In this document: positions 17,713 to 28,365 of the stretch, one piece after another
Numbering within the stretch: the stretch's first letter is position 1
Layout: each line of letters starts with the position of its first letter
DNA from: Caldovatus sediminis
Lineage (GTDB): Bacteria > Pseudomonadota > Alphaproteobacteria > Acetobacterales > Acetobacteraceae
DNA: 64,000 nucleotides
Reading direction: 5' to 3'
NCBI RefSeq assembly: GCF_014644455.1
Contig: NZ_BMKS01000003.1
Coordinates: 399,930-463,929 of the forward strand
Notes under the pieces: model-generated
What the model saw: only the letters and a program-made list of their open reading frames with translations
Told to the model about the DNA's origin: nothing
The model's database searches: none
Position numbers and translations under genes: made by a program

Positions 17713-19493
17713 CGCGCGAGCCACTTCTTGCCGAGGTAGGCCTCGATCACCGACCGGTCCTCCACCACCGCGCGCGGAGCGCCCTCGGCCAGCACCTTGC
17801 CGTGGTCGAGCACGACGAAGCGGTCGGCGAGGCGCAGCATGGCGTGCATGGTGTGCTCGATGATGACGATCGTCATCCCCTCCGCGCGCAGGCGGCGCAG
17901 CACCTCGAGCACCTCGTCGCACTCCTCGTGTCCGAGGCCGGCCAGCGTCTCGTCGAGCAGCAGGAGGCGCGGGCGGCCGGCGAGGGCGCGGGCGAGCTCC
18001 ATCAGCCGCAGCCCCTTGTTGGTGAGCTGGCCCGCCGGCTGCGCCGCCTGGTGCAGCAGCCCGACGCGCTCGAGCGCCTCCGCCGCCGCCGCGGTCGCCG
18101 CCTCGCCGGTGAGGCCGGCGCCATAGGCGCCGATCAGCACGTTGTCGAGCAGGGAGAGGCGCGGGAAGGATCGCACCACCTGGAAGGTGCGGCCGACACC
18201 GAGCCGGCAGATGGCGTGGAGCTTGCGCCCCGTGATCGGCTCCCCGGCCAGCCAGGCGTGGCCGGCGTCGGCCGGCAGCACGCCGTTGAGCACGTTGAAC
18301 AGCGTCGTCTTGCCGGCCCCGTTCGGGCCGATGATGCCGAGGATCTCGCCCGGGGCGACATGGAAGGAGACGTCGTCCACCGCGCGCAGTCCGCCGAAGG
18401 ACTTTGACAGCCCCTCGACCTCGAGGAGCGGCGCGGCGGTGTGCGGCGCAGGGGGGACGAGCGGCTCGGCCCGCGCCGCGCCGGCATCGGCGTCCGCGTC
18501 GGCCGCCCGCAGGGCCGGCGCGGGCGCGACCTGGCCGCGCAGCCAGCGGTCGCGGACGGTCCAGAAGATGCCCTCCGGCGCCAGCAGCATGATCAGGATG
18601 ATCGCCAGACCGTACACCACGCCCTGGATGCCGGGGATGATGTTGCCGAGCTCGGCGTGCAGGGTCTCGGCGAGCGGGATCAGGATGGCCGAGCCGATCA
18701 GCGGCCCCCAGACGGTGCCGACGCCGCCGAACAGCACCACCGTCAGCGCCTGGGCCGAGGTGAGCACGCCGAACACCGCCTCCGGCGTGACGACGAGGAG
18801 GATGCAGGCGTAGAACCCGCCCGCCGCCGCCGCGATCGCGCCGCTCAGCACCAGGGCGCGCATCTTCCAGCGCCACGCGTCGATGCCCGAGGCCTCGGCC
18901 GCCAGCTCGTTCTGGCGGATCGCCATCAGGGTCAGGCCGAAGCGCGAATTCTCGACCGCCATCGAGATGCCCATCGCGATCGCCACCAGCGCGACGGCGA
19001 CGACGATGTAGCCCCAGGGATCGGTGAACTGCAGCCAGAGGAGCGGGTCCTCCCGCTTCATCGGCAGGGAGACCTCCTGGTAGCCGAGGTACTGGAAGAC
19101 GTAGAGCAGCACCAGCGGGAAGGCGAGCATCGAGAGGGCGAAGTAGTGTCCCCGCAGCCGGAAGGTCGGCATGCCGATGAACACCGCCGCCGCCGCGCCC
19201 ACCACCGCGCCGATCGCGATGCCGAGCCAGGGGGTGAGGTCCCACCAGTTCATCGTCAGCGCCACCGAGTAGGCGCCGAGGCCGAAGAACACCGCGTGCC
19301 CGAAGGAGATCAGCCCCACATAGCCCGAGAACAGGTTCCAGGAGAGACCCACCACCGCCCAGATCGGCACGAGGGTGAGCATCAGCAGGTAGTAGCTGTT
19401 CTCCACCATGCGCGAGACGCCGAGGTAGAGGGCGGCGAGCGCGATGAGGAGCAGGATGTCCCGCCGCAGGCGGGGAAGCGCGCCGGGCCGCAT
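17700..19493 (-). CDS. livM-livG: Fused LivM permease - LivG ATPase
   Basis: 597 aa. Residues 1-330 are a LivM-type inner-membrane permease with many hydrophobic segments (for example LLMLTLVPIWAVVGLSWNLF, and LISFGHAVFFGLGAYSV, the Liv permease signature) and the EAA-like block MAIRQNELAAEASGID. After an Ala/Asp-rich linker near 335-365, residues 370-597 are a LivG ATPase: GPNGAGKTTLFNVLNG, GVGRTFQVVRSF, a signature region NKGLRLMELARALA, LLLDETLAGL and IIEHTMHAML. The LivG signature reads NKGL rather than LSGG. The fusion occurs elsewhere in alphaproteobacteria. The ATG at 19493 overlaps livH's stop (ATGA). Confidence 0.93.
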
Positions 19494-20449
19494 CAGGCGC
19501 GCTCCGCCGAGCGGCCGAACATGCCCTGGGGCCGGATGCTCACGATCAGCAGGAAGACGACGAAGATCGCTGCGTTCTGGAGCTGCGGCGGCAGTACCAA
19601 CGCCGAGATCTGCTGCACGAAGCCGATCGTTAGCCCGCCCCAGAAGGCGCCGAGCAGACTGCCCATGCCGCCCAGCACCACGCCCGCGTACATGATCACC
19701 ACGAAGTCGATCCCCATGAACGGGGTGAAGGACAGGTAGGTGGCGACCAGCCCGCCGGCGACCGCCGTGATGCCGCTGCCGATGGCGAAGGCGATGCGGT
19801 GCGCGCGGTCCACGTCGATCCCCATGTAGGTCGCGGCGGTGGGGTTGTCCGCCGCGGCGCGGAGCGCCTTGCCGAGCCGCGAGCGGTCGAGCAGCCAGTA
19901 GAGCGCGACGACCGCGACGACCGCGACCAGTCCGGCGATCACGCGCGCCTTGTTGAGGAAGATGGTCGCGTCGCCGATCCCCGTCTCCACCATCCAGGCG
20001 GAGGAGGAGAGCGGCGTGCTCACCGCGCGCGGCATCGACCCGAACAGGATCAGGCCGCCGTTGTGCAGTATCAGCGCGATGCCGAGGGTGACGATGAGCT
20101 GGCCGAAATGGCCCTCGTCGAGGCTCGCCGCGGTGCGCAGGCCCGAGACCCGGGCGACGATCCAGCGGTGCAGCAGCCAGCCGACGGCGAAGACGATCGG
20201 GCCGGCGAGGATGGCGCCGACGAACGGCCCGAACTCGGGCCCCAGGAAGGCCAGGATCCCCCACGCGGCGACCAGGTAGAAGGCCGAGTAGGCCCCCAGC
20301 ATCAGCAGGTCGCCCTGGGCGAAGTTGATGACGCGCATGATGCCGAAGATCAGGCTGAGGCCGACGCACATCAGCCCGTAGATGCAGCCGATGGTGATGC
20401 CCGCGGCCAGCGCGTTCAGCAGGTTCTCGACGAGGATCTCCCACTCCAT
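19493..20449 (-). CDS. livH: Branched-chain amino acid-type ABC permease LivH
   Basis: 318-aa polytopic membrane protein. The N-terminal LivH hallmark is GITIGCIYGLMCVGLSLIFG followed by VINFAQGDLLMLGAY. The EAA-like loop is LGKALRAAADNPTAATYMG, and GVVLGGMGSLLGAFWGG lies near the end. It pairs with the LivM half of the next gene to form the translocation channel. Its start codon overlaps the stop of the acyl-CoA ligase gene (20449-20451) and its own stop overlaps the livM-livG ATG, so the operon is translated as a tightly coupled series. Confidence 0.94.
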   Translation of the reverse strand: MEWEILVENLLNALAAGITIGCIYGLMCVGLSLIFGIMRVINFAQGDLLMLGAYSAFYLVAAWGILAFLGPEFGPFVGAILAGPIVFAVGWLLHRWIVARVSGLRTAASLDEGHFGQLIVTLGIALILHNGGLILFGSMPRAVSTPLSSSAWMVETGIGDATIFLNKARVIAGLVAVVAVVALYWLLDRSRLGKALRAAADNPTAATYMGIDVDRAHRIAFAIGSGITAVAGGLVATYLSFTPFMGIDFVVIMYAGVVLGGMGSLLGAFWGGLTIGFVQQISALVLPPQLQNAAIFVVFLLIVSIRPQGMFGRSAERA

Positions 20450-22044
20450 CAGGCCGCCGCCCCCCTCGTCGGGCCGCGTGCGGCGAACCGTTCCTGCACC
20501 ATGCGCTTGCTCACCTTTCCCGTGTCGGTCAGCGGCACCTGCCCGGCCGCGACGATCTCCACCAGCCGCGGCACCTTGTAGGCCGCGGCATTGTCACGGC
20601 AGAAGCGGACCAGGGCCTCCGCCGTCACCCGCGCCCCCGGCTTCGGCACCACCAGCGCGGCGACGATCTCCTCGCGCTCCGCGTCGGGCACGCCGACGAC
20701 GACGGCCTGCTGCACGGCGGGGTGGGAGAGGAGCAGCTCCTCCACCTCCACCGGCGAGACGTTGATGCCGCCGGTCTTGATCATCTCCTTGCGGCGGCCG
20801 CGGAAGTGCAGGTTGCCCTCCGCGTCGAGCAGGGCGAGGTCGCCGGTGTAGAACCAGCCTTCGGCGTCGATCGCCTCGGCCGTGCGCTCCGGATCCCCGA
20901 GGTAGCCGGGCGTGACGAAGCCGCGCAGACGCACCTCGCCGACCTCGCCGGACGGGAGCGGGCGGCGCGTGGCGGGATCCACCACCTGAACCTCGGTGCC
21001 GGGCAGGGCGGGGCCGGCGCTGCGCATGCGCAGCTCGAGCGGCGCGCGGCAGTCGGCGACGGTCGAATTGCCGTAGCACTCCGTCAGGCCGTAGCAGGTC
21101 GTGACCTCGCGCGCGCCGAGCTCGGCGAGCAGCGGCACCGCCTGCGGCATGGTCAGGCCGGTGCGGAGGGAGGAGAGGTCGCGCCGGTGCCGGTCCGGAT
21201 GCGCGTGCAAGGCCATCGCCATGTTGGCCATGGCGTAGATCGCGGTGCAGCGCTCCCGCTCGATCAGCGCCAGGCTCTGCCCGGGCTCGAAATGGCGCTG
21301 CAGCACGATCGTCCCGCCGTGCGTCGCGACGGCGAACACCGCGTTGACGCAGGCGAAGGCCCAGAACAGCGACACCGCGAGCAGCACGCGGTCGTCGGGC
21401 CCGAGGCGCATCCGCTCGCCGATGCCGTGCATGTTGCGGATCAGGCCCTCGTGCACCAGCGGCACGGCCTTGGCGCGCGCGGTGGAGCCGGAGGTGAAGC
21501 AGATGATCGCCGGATCGTCCGGCCGCACCGCCGCCTGCGCCGATTCGAGCGCGTCATCCGGCACCGCGCGCCCGGCCTCGACCATGCGGGCGAAGGGCAG
21601 CGCGCCGGGCGGGCCGGCGCCGTCGCAGCAGACGATGTGGCGCAGCGCCGGGAGCGCGCGGCCGGGATCGCCCAGCGCGGCCAGTTCCGCCGCGTAGTCG
21701 TACCGCAGGTAGCGCCCGACCATCACCAGCACCGAGGCCTCGCTGAGCGCCAGCGCGTGCTCCAGCTCGCGCGCCCGCCACCAGGTGTTCACCGCGACCG
21801 CGGTGGCGCCGAGCGTCGCCGCGGCGAATTGCGTCAGCAGCCACTCCGCCTGATTGCCCATCAGGATGGCGACGCGGTCGCCCCTGCGCACGCCGAGCGC
21901 CTGCAGCCCCTTCGCGACCTCCCGGGTCTCCGCGAGGAACTCGGCCCAGCTCAACCGCAGGTCGCCATCGACGACGAAGAGCCGCGCGGGATGGCGTGCG
22001 GCCATCTCGGCCAGCAGCGCGGGCACGGTCCGGCTTGCCGGCAT
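20449..22044 (-). CDS. AMP-forming acyl-CoA synthetase/ligase
   Basis: 531-aa ANL-family ligase, which activates a carboxylic acid to the acyl-AMP and then the CoA thioester. The P-loop motif is CFTSGSTARAKAVPL, with Ala where the usual Gly/Lys pattern is TGxPK. Further motifs are ITSCYGLTE-like TTCYGLTECYG, the hinge YTGDLALLDAEGNLHFRGR, KTGGINVSPVEVEE and the catalytic Lys in DTGKVSKR. It is the first gene of a six-gene operon whose other members are a Liv importer and a lactonase, so it probably activates the imported compound. Start ATG 22044 gives MPASRTVPALLAEMA, a normal ANL N-terminus. Confidence 0.93.
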   Translation of the reverse strand: MPASRTVPALLAEMAARHPARLFVVDGDLRLSWAEFLAETREVAKGLQALGVRRGDRVAILMGNQAEWLLTQFAAATLGATAVAVNTWWRARELEHALALSEASVLVMVGRYLRYDYAAELAALGDPGRALPALRHIVCCDGAGPPGALPFARMVEAGRAVPDDALESAQAAVRPDDPAIICFTSGSTARAKAVPLVHEGLIRNMHGIGERMRLGPDDRVLLAVSLFWAFACVNAVFAVATHGGTIVLQRHFEPGQSLALIERERCTAIYAMANMAMALHAHPDRHRRDLSSLRTGLTMPQAVPLLAELGAREVTTCYGLTECYGNSTVADCRAPLELRMRSAGPALPGTEVQVVDPATRRPLPSGEVGEVRLRGFVTPGYLGDPERTAEAIDAEGWFYTGDLALLDAEGNLHFRGRRKEMIKTGGINVSPVEVEELLLSHPAVQQAVVVGVPDAEREEIVAALVVPKPGARVTAEALVRFCRDNAAAYKVPRLVEIVAAGQVPLTDTGKVSKRMVQERFAARGPTRGAAA

Positions 22045-22323
22045 GTCCACCGGGTCAGGCCCCCCGCCACGTTCCGGCCGCCGCGCCCGGCCCGGGCGGT
22101 GCCCCTGCCCTGCCGTCACGGTCCATCGGAACCGCCTGTGTCCGCACACGGCGCCATCGCCGCCAATCCGCCATTTCCGGGACGCCTCCCCCGCAGCATC
22201 ATGCACCGAATCCGCGCGCCGCCAAGAGTGCACGGAAGCCGGCCGGTCGCCACGCCCTGGCCCGATCGCCCGGACCGCGGCACCTTCCGGCACGGGCAGA
22301 TGCACGCGATGGGGGAACGGGCG

Positions 22324-23376
22324 ATGCGGGCGATGGTGGTGCGCGCGCCGGGCGGACCGGAGGCACTGGCGCTGGAGGAGGTGCCGCCGCCGGCGCTGCG
22401 GCCGAACGACGCGCGCATCCGCGTCGAGGCCTGCGGCGTCTGCTTCCACGACGTCGTCACCCGCAACGGCACCTACCGGCGCGGCGTGCGCATGCCGCTG
22501 ATCCCGGGGCACGAGGTATCCGGCGTGGTCGAATCGGTCGGCCCTGCCGTGCGCCGGTTCCGTCCCGGCGACCGGGTCTGCACGGTGCAGCGCCGCCACA
22601 TCTGCGGCCAGTGCCGCCACTGCCGTTCGGGCCGCGAGACCTCCTGCCCGGAGCAGGAATTCCTCGGCGACCTCGACCTCAACGGCGGCTACGCGGAGCT
22701 GGTCTGCGTCGAGGAGGACAACGTCGCGAAGGTTCCCGAGGGCGTGCCGCTGGACGCCGCCGCCATCGCCGCCTGCGCGATCGGGACCGAGCTGAACGCC
22801 GTGCGCGACGTCGCCGCGGTGCGGGCGGGCGAGCGCGTGCTGGTCACCGGCGCCGGCGGCGGGCTCGGCGTGCACGGGGTGCAGCTCGCGCGGCTCTCCG
22901 GCGCCGAGGTGGTCGCGGTGACCGGGACGCCCGGCAAGGTCGCCGCGATCCGCGAGGCCGGAGCGGAGCACGTCGTGCTGGCGCGCCGCGGCGAGGACTT
23001 CTCGGCGGCGGTGAAGGCGATCACCGGCGGCGAGGGCGTGGACGTCGCGATCGACAACGTCGGCAGCGCGACCTTCGAGGCGACGCGCCGCAGCCTAGCC
23101 GAGGGCGGGCGCTGGATCCTCGTCGGGCAGCTCACCGGCGAGTTCGTGCGGCTGAACCCGGCGCAGCTCTTCTTGCGCGACCTCACCCTGCGCAGCGTGA
23201 AGAGCACCACTCGTGCGCAGCTCGAGGACGCGCTCGGCCTGATGCGCCGCGGGCTGGTCCGCCCCGTCATCGCCGCCGCGCTCCCGCTGGAGGCGGCGGC
23301 GGAGGCGCACCGCATGATGGAGCGCGCGGCGCCGACGGGGCGCGTGCTGCTCAAGCCCGGGCTGCGCGCGGGCTGA
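22324..23376 (+). CDS. Zinc-dependent alcohol dehydrogenase (MDR family)
   Basis: 350-aa medium-chain dehydrogenase/reductase. The catalytic zinc site is ACGVCFHD with PGHEVSG. The structural zinc lobe has four Cys in CGQCRHCRSGRETSC. The NAD(P) fold is VLVTGAGGGLGVHGVQLARL. It oxidises a primary or secondary alcohol, or reduces the aldehyde; the substrate is unknown. ATG 22324 is preferred over ATG 22309, five codons upstream, because GGGGGA precedes it. It is divergent from the acyl-CoA ligase operon across 279 bases that hold no other gene, so the two may share a regulatory region. Confidence 0.92.
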   Translation: MRAMVVRAPGGPEALALEEVPPPALRPNDARIRVEACGVCFHDVVTRNGTYRRGVRMPLIPGHEVSGVVESVGPAVRRFRPGDRVCTVQRRHICGQCRHCRSGRETSCPEQEFLGDLDLNGGYAELVCVEEDNVAKVPEGVPLDAAAIAACAIGTELNAVRDVAAVRAGERVLVTGAGGGLGVHGVQLARLSGAEVVAVTGTPGKVAAIREAGAEHVVLARRGEDFSAAVKAITGGEGVDVAIDNVGSATFEATRRSLAEGGRWILVGQLTGEFVRLNPAQLFLRDLTLRSVKSTTRAQLEDALGLMRRGLVRPVIAAALPLEAAAEAHRMMERAAPTGRVLLKPGLRAG

Positions 23377-23427
23377 CCGCGCGGGCGCGGGCCGCGGCGC
23401 CGGGCGACGCGGGCCGGGCCGCCGCCG

Positions 23428-24393
23428 CTACTCCGCCGTGAGGCCGAGGCGGCGGATGAGCCGCTCCTTGAAGGCGTCGTCCTCGGCAGTGACACGCGCG
23501 AACTCCGGCCCGTCCAGATAGGCCGGGACCTGGCCCGTGTTCTCCATCGTCCGCCGCACGATCGGCGCGTCCATGATCGCGCGGCAGGCCTCGCGCAACC
23601 GGTCGCGGATCGCCGCCGGCAGGCCGCGCGGACCGTAGAGCCCGTTGAGGCCGGGCGGCACCATCTCGCCGGTCAGGCCGAGCTCGCGTACCGTCGGCAC
23701 CTCGGGAAAGGCCGGGTGGCGCCGGTCCGCGAAGACCGCAAGCGGCCGGAACTCGCGCCCGCGGATCGAGGACACCGCCGGCACGCCGAACTCGATGTCG
23801 CCGCGCAGCAGCGCGGGCAGCATCTGCCCGTCGCCGCGATAGGTCACCTGCGAGACGCGCAGCCCCAGCGCCGCGGCGAGGTGCTCCATCGCGAGGTGCG
23901 GCACGCTGCCGACGCCCGCATGGCCGTAGGCCAGCGGATCGCGTGCCGAGCGCGCCGCCGCGAACAGCTCTTCCGCGTTCCGGACGCGCGATCTCGGCGA
24001 GACCGCGATCGAGAACTGGTTCTCGAAGATCTGGCAGATGTAGTCGAAGGAACCGACCTCGTAGCGCAGACCGCGCATGAGGTGGCGCGCGCCGGTGATC
24101 GGCGTGGTCGGGCCGAAGCCCAGCGTATGGCCGTCCGGCTGCGCCGCGGCGAGGGCGGCGAAGCCGATCGTGCCCGCGGCGCCGTCGCGGTTCACCACGA
24201 CGACGCGGGCGCCGCCCAGCGCCTCGCCCAACGCCTCCGCGACGGCACGGCCGACCGCGTCCACGCCGCCCCCGGGCGCGAAGGGGACGATCACCTCGAT
24301 CGGGCGCGCGCCGGGCCAGGACTGCGCGGCGGCCGGCCCGCTCGCGGCGAGCGCCAGCGCCGCGCCGAGCAGCGCGCGAAGACGGCGCATCAT
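23428..24393 (-). CDS. Bug-family tripartite tricarboxylate transporter substrate-binding protein
   Basis: 321-aa periplasmic receptor. Signal peptide MMRRLRALLGAALALAASG with cleavage after PAAAQ, then the Bug signature RPIEVIVPFAPGGGVDAVGR. Later blocks are GAAGTIGFAALAAAQPDGHT, YGHAGVGSVPHLAMEHL and PEVPTVRELGL. It is the last gene of a unit with fumarylacetoacetase and a cyclase, seven bases after the cyclase stop. The receptor therefore probably scavenges an organic acid that the two enzymes degrade. It is only distantly similar to the first Bug protein at 8480-9475. Confidence 0.92.
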   Translation of the reverse strand: MMRRLRALLGAALALAASGPAAAQSWPGARPIEVIVPFAPGGGVDAVGRAVAEALGEALGGARVVVVNRDGAAGTIGFAALAAAQPDGHTLGFGPTTPITGARHLMRGLRYEVGSFDYICQIFENQFSIAVSPRSRVRNAEELFAAARSARDPLAYGHAGVGSVPHLAMEHLAAALGLRVSQVTYRGDGQMLPALLRGDIEFGVPAVSSIRGREFRPLAVFADRRHPAFPEVPTVRELGLTGEMVPPGLNGLYGPRGLPAAIRDRLREACRAIMDAPIVRRTMENTGQVPAYLDGPEFARVTAEDDAFKERLIRRLGLTAE

Positions 24394-24400
24394 CTGGCGC

Positions 24401-25189
24401 TCACTCCTCGATGATCGCGACGGCCCGGCACCAGCCGGCCGAGGCGCGGTGCACCTTCACCGGGAAGCAGCAGACCATGAAGCCGTCGGCGGGCAGGACC
24501 TCCAGGTTGTGCAGCTTCTCGATGTGGCTGTAGCCGATCTCGCGCCCGGCGCGATGGCCCTCCCAGATCAGCGAGGCGTCGCCGGTCTCCGCCACGCGCC
24601 GGCGGGTGAAGGAGAAGGGCGCGTCCCAGGACCAGCCGTCGGTGCCGACCACGCGGATGCCGCGCTCGAGCAGCCACAGCGTCGCCGCCCTGCCCATGCC
24701 GCAGCCGGAGTCCACGTAGTCGTCCTCGCCGTAGCGGCTGCCCGCGCGCGTGTTCACCAGCACGATCTCCAGCGGGCGCAGCTCGTGCCCGATGCGCTTC
24801 AGCTCCGCCTCGACGTCGCCCGGCGTCGCCACGTAGCCGTCCGGCAGGTGGCGGAAGTCGAGCTTCACCCCCGGCTGGAAGCACCATTCGAGCGGGACCT
24901 CGTCGATGCGCCAGGACGGCTCGCCGCCCGGCTTCAGCCGCTCGTTCATGCGCGAGAAGTAGTGGTAGGGCGCGTCGAGATGCGTGCCGTTGTGGGTGCT
25001 GATGTTGACCCGCTCGACCGCCGCGTATTCGCCCTCCGGCAGCTGGTCCACGCGCACGCCCATGTAGTCCGCCATGCGCTGCGCCGTGGCGTGGTGGTCG
25101 AGGTAGGTGATCTGCGGCTCGCTCCCCGGCGGGTCGCTCCTGATCCCGGCCTTGAGCGGGACCGAGATGTCGATGATCCGGCGCGGCAT
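24401..25189 (-). CDS. Cyclase family protein (kynurenine formamidase-like hydrolase)
   Basis: 262-aa metal-dependent hydrolase of the cyclase/KynB superfamily (PF04199). The hallmark metal-binding block STHNGTHLDAPYHYF holds HxGTHxDxPxH. LVNTRAGSRYGEDDYVDSGCG and VVGTDGWSWD are family blocks. The N-terminus RIIDISVPLKAGI starts the fold directly, supporting ATG 25189. It lies 24 bases after the fumarylacetoacetase stop and before a Bug receptor gene. The substrate is uncertain: an amide or lactone of an aromatic degradation intermediate would fit the neighbours. Confidence 0.88.
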   Translation of the reverse strand: MPRRIIDISVPLKAGIRSDPPGSEPQITYLDHHATAQRMADYMGVRVDQLPEGEYAAVERVNISTHNGTHLDAPYHYFSRMNERLKPGGEPSWRIDEVPLEWCFQPGVKLDFRHLPDGYVATPGDVEAELKRIGHELRPLEIVLVNTRAGSRYGEDDYVDSGCGMGRAATLWLLERGIRVVGTDGWSWDAPFSFTRRRVAETGDASLIWEGHRAGREIGYSHIEKLHNLEVLPADGFMVCCFPVKVHRASAGWCRAVAIIEE

Positions 25190-25213
25190 GGTGCTCCGTT
25201 CCCTCCCTGGCGC

Positions 25214-26560
<1,347 letters not shown>

Positions 26561-26647
26561 GTTCCCTCCGCTTTCCGTGCCGCGTCGCCCGCGCCGATTC
26601 TCTAGACCGCCGGGCGCCGGGCGCCAACCGCGTGCCGGCCGGGGCGG

Positions 26648-28363
26648 TCAGGCCGCGCCCGGCATCTCCGCGCGCAGCCTGTCCACGGTGGCCATCGCGG
26701 TTTCGGCATCCACGCCGAGGCGCCGCAACGCGAAGTCCGCGATGCCGAGCGCGATCTCGCGCTCGCCCATCAGCACGAGCCCGGCGCCGCCCTCGCCGGC
26801 GAGGAAGCGCATCTCGCCGTCGTCATGCGCCCGCGCCGCGACGACGATCTCCGGGTTGGCGGCCCGCACCAGGGCGAGAGCCGCGCGCGCGTCCGCAGCG
26901 TCCGGCAGGGCGAGGATCACCAGCCGCGCGCGTTCCGGCCGCGCCGCGGCCATCACCTCCGGCCGCGTCGCGTCGCCCCACACGGCCGGCACGCCCTGCG
27001 CGCGCAGGTGCTCGGCCGCCACGCGGTCCTGCTCGATGACGACGTAGGGCAGGCCGTGGCGGCGCAGCGCCGCGGCGACGGTGCGCCCGACCCGGCCGTG
27101 GCCGACCAGGATGGCGTGGCCGGCGATGCCCTCCGGCAGGGGCGGCAAGGGGCGGCCGGCACCCCGTTCCTGCCAGCGCCGGAGGCCCGGCACCCCGAGG
27201 AGCCGCGCCGCGGTCCCCCGCGCCAGGCGGCGCGAGAGCGGCGTCAGCAGGATCGCGCCGAAGGCGGCAGCGAGCACCGGGCCGCCGGCCTCCTGCGGCA
27301 GGATGCCGCGGGCGATGGCGAACTGCACCAGCACGAAGGAGAACTCGCCGATCTGCGCGAGCGCCGCCGCCACCGTCGCCGCCATGCCCGCCGGCACGCG
27401 CAGCAGCAGAAGCAGACCGAAGGTTGCGCCGCCGGTGCCGAGCAGCACCGCGAGCAGCGCCGCGAGCGAGGCGACGGGCGCGGAGGCGATGTCGCGCGGG
27501 TCCACCAGCATGCCGACGCTGACGAAGAACAGCGCGGCGAAGATCCGCTGCAGCGGCACCGTCTCCGCCGCCGCCTGGTGGCCGAGGTCGCTCTCGCCGA
27601 GCAGCACCCCGGCGAAGAAGGCGCCGAGCGCGAAGGAGACGTGGAACAGCTCGGAGGCCGCGAAGGCGGTGCCGAGCGCGGCGACCACGACGGCCAGGGT
27701 GAACAGCTCGCGCGAGCCGCCGCGGGCGACGCGCGACAGCGCCCAGGGCAGGCCGCGGCGGCCAAGGAAGATCACCACCGCCGCGAAGGCGAGCAGCTCC
27801 AGCGCCGTCCGCAGCAACGCGGCGCCGAGCCCCTCTCCTTCCGTGCCCGCCACGGCCGGCACCAGCACGAGGGCGAGCACGACCAGCACGTCCTGCACCA
27901 CCAGCCAGCCGAAGGCGATGTGGCCGGCGCCGCCCGCGAGCGCCCCCTGCTCCTCGAGGAGGCGCGTCGCCACCGCCGTCGAGGCGATGGCGAGGGCGAG
28001 GCCGAACACCGCCGCCGGCCCCGCGGCGAGGCCGAGGGCGAGGTGCCCCACCGCCGTGCCGATGGTGGTGCCGAGCGCCACCTGCGCCACCGCCCCCGGC
28101 AGCGCCACGCGCCAGACCGCGATCAGGTCGCGCAGCTGGAAGTGCAGGCCGACGCCGAACAGCAGCAGCGCGACGCCGACCTCGGCCATGGCGCCGGTGA
28201 AGGCCGGATCGGCGACGAAGCCCGGCGTGTGCGGCCCGACCGCGACGCCGGCGAGGAGGTATCCGAACAGCGGCGGCAGGCGCAGCAGCGCCCGCGCCGC
28301 CCACCCGAACGCGAAGGCCAGGACGAGGGCGACGACGAGGGTGGCGAGGAGCGCGTGGGACAT
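26648..28363 (-). CDS. CPA2-family monovalent cation:proton antiporter with RCK/TrkA-N domain
   Basis: 571 aa. Residues 1-385 form a polytopic Na+/H+ or K+/H+ exchanger domain with PPLFGYLLAGVAVGPHTPG, AEVGVALLLFGVGLHFQLRD and FALGAFFAGVLLGESDLGHQ. Residues 410-540 form a TrkA-N/RCK nucleotide-binding domain, HAILVGHGRVGRTVAAALRR, with VVIEQDRVAAEHL binding ribose, and a short TrkA-C-like tail. It resembles KefB/YbaL efflux systems used in pH or electrophile stress. It starts two bases after the MFS gene's stop, so the two are one transcription unit. Confidence 0.92.
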   Translation of the reverse strand: MSHALLATLVVALVLAFAFGWAARALLRLPPLFGYLLAGVAVGPHTPGFVADPAFTGAMAEVGVALLLFGVGLHFQLRDLIAVWRVALPGAVAQVALGTTIGTAVGHLALGLAAGPAAVFGLALAIASTAVATRLLEEQGALAGGAGHIAFGWLVVQDVLVVLALVLVPAVAGTEGEGLGAALLRTALELLAFAAVVIFLGRRGLPWALSRVARGGSRELFTLAVVVAALGTAFAASELFHVSFALGAFFAGVLLGESDLGHQAAAETVPLQRIFAALFFVSVGMLVDPRDIASAPVASLAALLAVLLGTGGATFGLLLLLRVPAGMAATVAAALAQIGEFSFVLVQFAIARGILPQEAGGPVLAAAFGAILLTPLSRRLARGTAARLLGVPGLRRWQERGAGRPLPPLPEGIAGHAILVGHGRVGRTVAAALRRHGLPYVVIEQDRVAAEHLRAQGVPAVWGDATRPEVMAAARPERARLVILALPDAADARAALALVRAANPEIVVAARAHDDGEMRFLAGEGGAGLVLMGEREIALGIADFALRRLGVDAETAMATVDRLRAEMPGAA

Positions 28364-28365
28364 CG